In this document: one piece after another, positions 59,249 through 64,000 of the stretch
Numbering within the stretch: the first letter of the stretch is position 1
How the letters are laid out: each line of letters starts with the position of its first letter
Origin: Ophiostoma sp. CBS 140.51
Taxonomy: Eukaryota > Ascomycota > Sordariomycetes > Ophiostomatales > Ophiostomataceae
Length of the DNA stretch: 64,000 nt
Reading direction: 5' to 3'
Assembly (NCBI GenBank): GCA_029298735.1
Contig: JANSLP010000180.1
Location: forward strand, 1 to 64,000
Position numbers and translations under genes: made by a program
Notes under the pieces: generated by a model
Database searches by the model: none
The model's input: only the letters and a program-made list of their open reading frames with translations
What the model was told of the DNA's origin: nothing

Positions 59249-59512
59249 GTTGGGTAGGTGGTAGTTGTTGGAGGTGGAAGAGTGTTAGATATATGGACGT
59301 GGAAGATGTAGGAGAGACGTTGAAAGTCGTTGAGGACGTGAGTGGGAGTTGGGTTGAGCGTAAAACAGCGATGGGGAATAATTGATTGTCTCAACAAAGA
59401 TGCCAGAAAGCTAAATCCACGAGCGACATGTGCAGATATTTAACATTGCCTCTCAGCTTCCTGGCCATTTTTGTGCCAGGGGTAATAAAGTAAAATGCGT
59501 GAAAGCGGTGTC

Positions 59513-59788
59513 CGTACTCGTACCAATTCGTACTCGCGCCAGTGTGGACCCGCTTTTACACTTTCCCCCTTTTCGCATTCTAGAACACCCATTTTTTATG
59601 GTGCGAATACGAATAAGAACCACGACCAAGACAGCAAGTACCGAATCACGTGTAAACGGATTGTCGTACTCGCAACGTCGAGCCTTCGAAGTTCGAGCCA
59701 CAAACACGTCGTATATCGTACTCGCAGGTTTCCATAATAATAGAGATTGTTCACAGACCGACCCAAGATACTTAAGTGGTCGTACTCG
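59513..59788 (+). promoter_or_regulatory. Array of five CGTACTCG direct repeats
   Basis: The octamer CGTACTCG occurs at 59513-59520, 59529-59536, 59665-59672, 59717-59724 and 59781-59788, all in the same orientation. A sixth related site (GTACTCCGTAC) follows at 59,835-59,845. The array lies about 265-540 bp upstream of the ERG6 start and 0.8-1.0 kb from SLT11. Clustering this tight is far above chance for an 8-mer and suggests a transcription-factor binding array, though no factor is known to me. Confidence 0.55.
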
Positions 59789-60278
59789 GCTTGGTTCATC
59801 GACCTCAGAAATCGATAAGAATACGCCGCGTGGAGTACTCCGTACCCCAGATTTAAGCCATCCAACTCCTACCTGGCGGTTCCCACGAGAAAATCGTAAA
59901 AAGATCCTTCATCTTGCCACGCAATTACGGGTCCATGCGAAAGTCTGATTTCACTTCTGTTTCAGTGTGAAGACAGAAGTGCCTTGTCTTGATGGCTTCC
60001 CCGTGACGATCCGTCTTCGTTCTGCTCCATATTTGTAGATGATTATTCTGACATCTGTCAGAATCTTATCGGACCCAGACAGACAGTAGTCAAGGATAGG
60101 ATGTACACCATAATGTCAGATACGAAAGTACAAAAGAGTACTAGAGAGTACTAAGTACGAATACGAGATAAGAGAAAAGCACACACTCCGGTTTCACCTA
60201 CCTCTTATCACGTGTACATGTGGTCCAATCTGCTAGCTGCTCTCTGTGCTTATCTAATAAAATGGTGCAACATACGTA

Positions 60279-60296
60279 GTACTCCGTACGGAGTAC
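60279..60296. promoter_or_regulatory. 18-bp perfect palindrome
   Basis: GTACTCCGTACGGAGTAC reads the same on both strands and comprises two overlapping copies of TACGGAGTA in opposite orientation. It lies 250 bp upstream of the SLT11 start. The symmetry suggests a dimeric DNA-binding protein; no factor is assigned. Confidence 0.5.
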
Positions 60297-60545
60297 AGAA
60301 TACAATTTTGCCACTTTCTTTTGCACATATCAGCTTGATAGATAATCGGTCTTTATCATCGCCACTTTTTTTCGACGTCAACCTCATCGCGTCTTGATTC
60401 TGTGCATTACATATCCCAGCGGCACGTCAACAAAACCGTCAACAATTCCTCAGCACCGACTTCCTCCTCCATATTCTCTTCCGTGACGGCACACGGTCGT
60501 TGACGATCTTTTTTCGAACAATACGCGTTGTTGTCACCTCCCACG

Positions 60546-61634
60546 ATGCCGCCAGCTCAAATCAAATCCGATATCAATCGGTCAGGCTGGGAAGCCACAG
60601 ACTTCCCATCCGTCTGCGAAAACTGCCTTCCCGAGAACCCTTACGTCCGGATGTTAAAGGAAGACTACGGCGCCGAGTGCAAGCTATGCACACGGCCATT
60701 TACAGTCTTCAGCTGGCCAGCAAGCCGTGCCCACGGCCGGAAGAAACGCACCACAATCTGCCTGACCTGCGCGCGCTTAAAAAACTGCTGTCAGTCTTGC
60801 ACCCTGGACCTCTCCTTTGGTCTGCCAATAGCTGTTCGCGATGCCGCACTGAAGATGGTTGCCCCCGGGCCCTCCTCGGAGATCAACAGAGAGTACTTTG
60901 CGCAAAACAACAGCGAGGCTATCGAGAAGGGCCTCGTTGGCACAGAAGAGTACGAGCAGACAGACGACAAGGCCAGAGAGCTACTTCAGCGCCTTGCCCA
61001 GAGCAAGCCCTACTTTCGAAAGGGCCGGCAGGTCGACGAAGACGGCACACCAGTTCCCAACAGTGCCAATAACACGACACAGAAGCGACTCGGGGGCCCA
61101 GGGGGTGACTCTCAGTCAGGTCCATCTGCAACAGGGGGTGATGTGGCAACTGGTGTAGGGGCCGGCGGCCCTGGTCCGATTCGTACGCGGGACTCGAGAG
61201 CCGCGCGGGCAGCCGGAGCAGGTTCTGGGCGCCCAGCAGGCGGTTCCCGGAAAGGGCCAGCTTCTCTGAAACCACCTGGCCCCAAGGACTGGCTACCACC
61301 GTCCGACGAAAGTATTATGTCGCTTTTCGTGACCGGTGTTGAAGACGACCTGCCCGAATACAAGATCCGGGACCATTTCAAAGTACATGGCAAGATCCGG
61401 TCGCTTATCTGCTCGCACATGTCGCATTGCGCCTTCGTCAATTATGATACGAGGGAAGCGGCCGAGAAAGCAGCTGCGGCATGCCAGGGACGTGCTGTGA
61501 TTGCTGGCTGCCCGTTGAGGGTGCGCTGGGGCCAGTCTCGTCCCGTTGGAACAATGAATCGCGAAGAACGAGTAGAAATGATTCGGGATGGACGTTCTGC
61601 ATTTCCCGAGCTGCGCAAGAAGCAGAGCGGTTAG
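60546..61634 (+). CDS. SLT11: Pre-mRNA-splicing factor Slt11 (Ecm2/RBM22 family)
   Basis: 362 residues, no intron. The ATG at 60546 gives MPPAQIKSDINRSGWEATDF, the typical start; six further upstream codons are open but unlikely. Residues 24-90 carry zinc-binding cysteines (VCENCLPENP, ECKLCTRPFTVF, ICLTCARLKNCCQSC). A helical region (EAIEKGLVGTEEYEQTDDKA) and a Gly/Ala-rich linker lead to an RRM at about residues 265-335 (MSLFVTGVEDDLPEYKIRDH, HCAFVNYDTREAAEKAA), then PLRVRWGQSRP. Slt11/Ecm2 and human RBM22 bind U6 and the intron in the active spliceosome and help form the U2/U6 catalytic core. Length is usual for fungal orthologues. Confidence 0.93.
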   Translation: MPPAQIKSDINRSGWEATDFPSVCENCLPENPYVRMLKEDYGAECKLCTRPFTVFSWPASRAHGRKKRTTICLTCARLKNCCQSCTLDLSFGLPIAVRDAALKMVAPGPSSEINREYFAQNNSEAIEKGLVGTEEYEQTDDKARELLQRLAQSKPYFRKGRQVDEDGTPVPNSANNTTQKRLGGPGGDSQSGPSATGGDVATGVGAGGPGPIRTRDSRAARAAGAGSGRPAGGSRKGPASLKPPGPKDWLPPSDESIMSLFVTGVEDDLPEYKIRDHFKVHGKIRSLICSHMSHCAFVNYDTREAAEKAAAACQGRAVIAGCPLRVRWGQSRPVGTMNREERVEMIRDGRSAFPELRKKQSG

Positions 61635-62058
61635 GGTAGGATCCTACTTGATGTTTTCCTCCTTTAGACGTGTCAAGCCTTTGATGTCTAACTGTTTTTG
61701 TACTCTATAGATAACCACCACCCAAACAATGTAATGAATTCATGCCTCACAAAGCCCCAGTTTTACATGCCGATTATCTACATCGACACACGTACGTGTT
61801 TGTTTCAGTGCATCATGCTCCTCTCCATTACGCGAGACACGGTGCCCACCCAGTCTAAGGGTGTTCAGTTTGGGGCCATTCTCACCGGCCATTAAGACAT
61901 CACGGTAGTGAGAATCGGGTTGGAACTAAAAGTACTTCAACGTTAAACAAAATATAATAGATTCCACGATCCCTTCCCAGAATCCCCCAGGTCCTCGAAC
62001 TTTGCCTACGGTCTGGGTCGCCTGGAGTGCCGGCCGTTTATTTGCCCTTTTCCACCCT
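61635..62058. other. Convergent intergenic region
   Basis: About 420 bp between the 3' end of SLT11 and the probable true 3' end of the Cys-rich membrane protein gene. AT-rich in its first half; nothing else is supported. Confidence 0.45.
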
Positions 62059-62102
62059 TCAAGATCCGCAGGGCCCGGCATTGCCGAAGCTTCCTTCCCG
62101 AC

Positions 62103-63010
62103 TCAAGTCCGTTGCAAACTCAATCCGTGCTCTGCCGTCAGGACAGGCGTTGGACACATCGCTTGTGGAGTTCCAGCCAAAATAATGGTGCAAGGGGCCG
62201 GTGTGTTATCCCAGGGCAGAAAGGCCCAGCCTTGACACCCGTCGGGGAAGTTAGCGAAACAGACACGGCAACATTCAGTGGCACTGTGTGCAGCCAGCAA
62301 CTTATATGGCCATGTCTTGCCATTGCTGTTGGCTACTCCCATGTAGGAGACGTTGGCCGTCCATGTGGCGTTGGCCTGGCACTGGCTCATGTTGTGCGCC
62401 GGCGAGGACTACAGTATGTATTTGTTAGCATATCTCATCGAAGGACAACAGGTCATGGCCATGCATACAGTTTGGGATGGTATAGCCGCTGTAGATGTCG
62501 TCGTTAGTATGCACGATGGGCAGTCTGCAGGCTGTGCGGACATCGATGGTGCCGTGTTGTTGCTATCAAACATTGGTTAGTCGGACACTGCCCGTTTAAG
62601 CAAAACCTCACACGACACCTCCTCTCCTACCTATTGGACCCGGTGACTTGGGTAGACATGTGATGGAGTATGATGGGGAGAGTCAGTAGGGCGGCAATGC
62701 CAACCACAAATGCGGCGGCGGCGGCGGCCAGGTATGGCTTTTGTCTTGCCCGCTTCCATGGCCGGCAAAGACAAGCATAGGCCTGAGATCCGTATAGCCC
62801 ATGGTCGACACCTTGCTTGGGGCTATCCGGGGAACTTCTACCCACATGCCCCAAAGCAAATCCAGGCGCATCAGTGGCAGCACTACTCTGCTCGCCTTGC
62901 ACGCCCCAGCTCGGTCTACCACTTGCCACCACTCCACCCACAGCCTGGGGAGGGACATGAGCATCATATTCGGCATACTGTACCCTGTCGTGTCGAATTT
63001 CGGCCGACAT
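62103..63010 (-). CDS. Single-pass membrane protein with Cys-rich ectodomain, probably frameshifted
   Basis: Three exons: 63010-62631, 62562-62469 and 62408-62103. Introns of 68 and 60 bp have ACTAACC and GCTAACA branch points. As read, the product is 259 residues; an in-frame ATG at 63112 could add 34. Residues 1-90 are cytoplasmic-looking (AEYDAHVPPQAVGG, CRPWKRARQKPY). A transmembrane helix follows at about 94-117 (AAAAAAFVVGIAALLTLPII), then a Ser/Thr-rich stalk and a Cys-rich ectodomain (TECCRVCFANFPDGCQGWAF). In the last 30 codons the frame turns poor, whereas another frame reads NACPDGRARIEFATDLS and NAGPCGS and ends at 62059. One extra T in the run at 62179-62182 would join them. The fold resembles PAN/apple-like fungal ectodomains. 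Function is unknown. Confidence 0.65.
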
Positions 63011-64000
63011 CGTGGCACGGGTCCCACTCCTGCTAAGGCAGGAAAGGCTGATGGGGGCATCCGGTGCGTCCTCGCTTTCCGGCCCGGCGGGCCCGGCCCT
63101 CTGGCTAGTCATGCCTCTCTTCGGAGAGTGCGTTTTCAGCGGATGTGGCGTGTCGACAGTTGCGGGTATTGGTGGCCTCGACCGTGTTTTTCCTTGTCGT
63201 CGTCTGTTGGCGTAGGATATAATTTGGCTCGGCTTCTAGAGTCCGATTACTTTTGCCTCGCCTTGTGCTCCAAATCACGTACACTTGTCATTCTAGGTTC
63301 AGTAGGGCAGGAGAAGCGTCGTCTATGCCTATCTTCGTTGTCCGTCGTCGTTGCGCTCTTGTTGAGACTGTAACCTTGCAATTGGCTCGCGCAACAGTGT
63401 TGTATCGTGTTCGTTGGTTGCTCGCCACTGGTGCGTCCCTTTAAAATATTTCATATGTGTATTCATGACCTACAACTTAAGCCACTCGTCAAACTTGGCT
63501 CACCATGTCCTTGCCAATCTCTTACACAGGCGTCACGCCCGTTTGCGTACGTGATGAGACAGTGAATGTGGTAGACTGGCGTCTGAACATTGTAGCCTGA
63601 CTTCGGGTGCATGTGTTTCCGATGACCTATTCACTACACGCGTGTGACATCCAACACGTATAATTACTTCCTTTGTTGGAAGTACATTGAGTCATTGGAG
63701 TGCCATTCCATGGTCACTGTACTTATGACTATTGTTATCCAGAGTCTATTAGACTATTACAGAAAGAAGTCGAACCGTTTTAAAACCACTACTTGTGTGT
63801 GAGTGTATATCTCTTACTTTTTAGAGAATGAAGCGCAGTACAAAAAAAGCAACCAGCAAGAAAGAAAAGAAAAAACAAGTGTAAAGAAAATCAATAGCGA
63901 AAAAAGAAATGGAGAAGACATACAAAGTTGTGGCATTCATAGTCACCGTGAGTGTTGTCGAAAACAAGGTGAAGAGAAGCGTCGGCAGCGAAAACGTCGC
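63011..64000. other. Upstream region of last gene, window edge
   Basis: Contains the alternative upstream ATG (63112) of the membrane protein gene and its presumed promoter. The last 600 bp are AT-rich with a purine-rich run at 63,830-63,925. No further gene is supported up to the window end. Confidence 0.4.

Larger units (their letters stand above)
59249..60545. promoter_or_regulatory. Divergent promoter region of ERG6 and SLT11
   Basis: 1.3 kb between two divergently transcribed genes. The ERG6-proximal half holds the CGTACTCG array (59,513-59,788). The SLT11-proximal half holds AGTACT-rich sequence (60,125-60,165) and an 18-bp palindrome (60,279-60,296). No gene is supported. Confidence 0.5.

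Overview
This is nuclear DNA of a filamentous ascomycete (Pezizomycotina, most likely a Sordariomycete). Three things point there: short GT..AG introns of about 57-147 bp with CTAAC-type branch points shortly before the 3' splice site; the gene set (Rsc7/Swp82, NGI1/DUF3605, a But2-domain secreted protein, Erg6, Slt11); and pyrimidine-rich leaders on coding strands. I cannot name the species.

Layout from left to right. 0.3-6.5 kb: an unrecognised proline-rich protein, a free-standing tandem FolB (dihydroneopterin aldolase) protein, an NGI1-like DUF3605 protein, a broken coding remnant, and a small secreted But2-domain protein. 9-16.4 kb: an unrecognised conserved-looking acidic protein, the mitochondrial rhomboid protease (Pcp1 type), and the chromatin remodelling subunit Rsc7/Swp82, whose first exon carries an in-frame TGA. 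16.4-30.8 kb: a 14 kb stretch where I can support no gene; its first 5-6 kb is strongly purine-rich on the + strand. 30.8-32.0 kb: a four-exon DPB4 gene (DNA polymerase epsilon histone-fold subunit). 37.3-40.5 kb: DIS3/RRP44, the exosome nuclease. 40.8-43.9 kb: a seven-exon PhoD-like phosphatase. 46.6-48.9 kb: a Ser/Thr-rich single-pass membrane protein. 55.0-56.3 kb: the pyruvate dehydrogenase E1 beta subunit. 57.8-59.2 kb: ERG6. 60.5-61.6 kb: the splicing factor SLT11. 62.1-63.0 kb: a single-pass membrane protein with a Cys-rich ectodomain and a probable 1-bp frameshift near its C terminus.

Most genes are housekeeping functions that do not form one pathway: chromatin and replication (Rsc7, Dpb4), RNA decay and splicing (Dis3, Slt11), mitochondria (Pcp1, E1 beta), ergosterol (Erg6). 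There is no secondary-metabolite cluster, CRISPR array, rRNA or convincing tRNA, and no intact transposon. I see no clear previously undescribed system.

The observations most worth checking are the in-frame TGA in RSC7, a direct-repeat array of CGTACTCG upstream of ERG6, a recurring intergenic TACGGAGTA motif including an 18-bp perfect palindrome upstream of SLT11, the C-terminal frameshift in the last gene, and the long asymmetric gene-poor region. Exon coordinates were derived by hand from splice signals and reading frame. No alignment or database search was possible.
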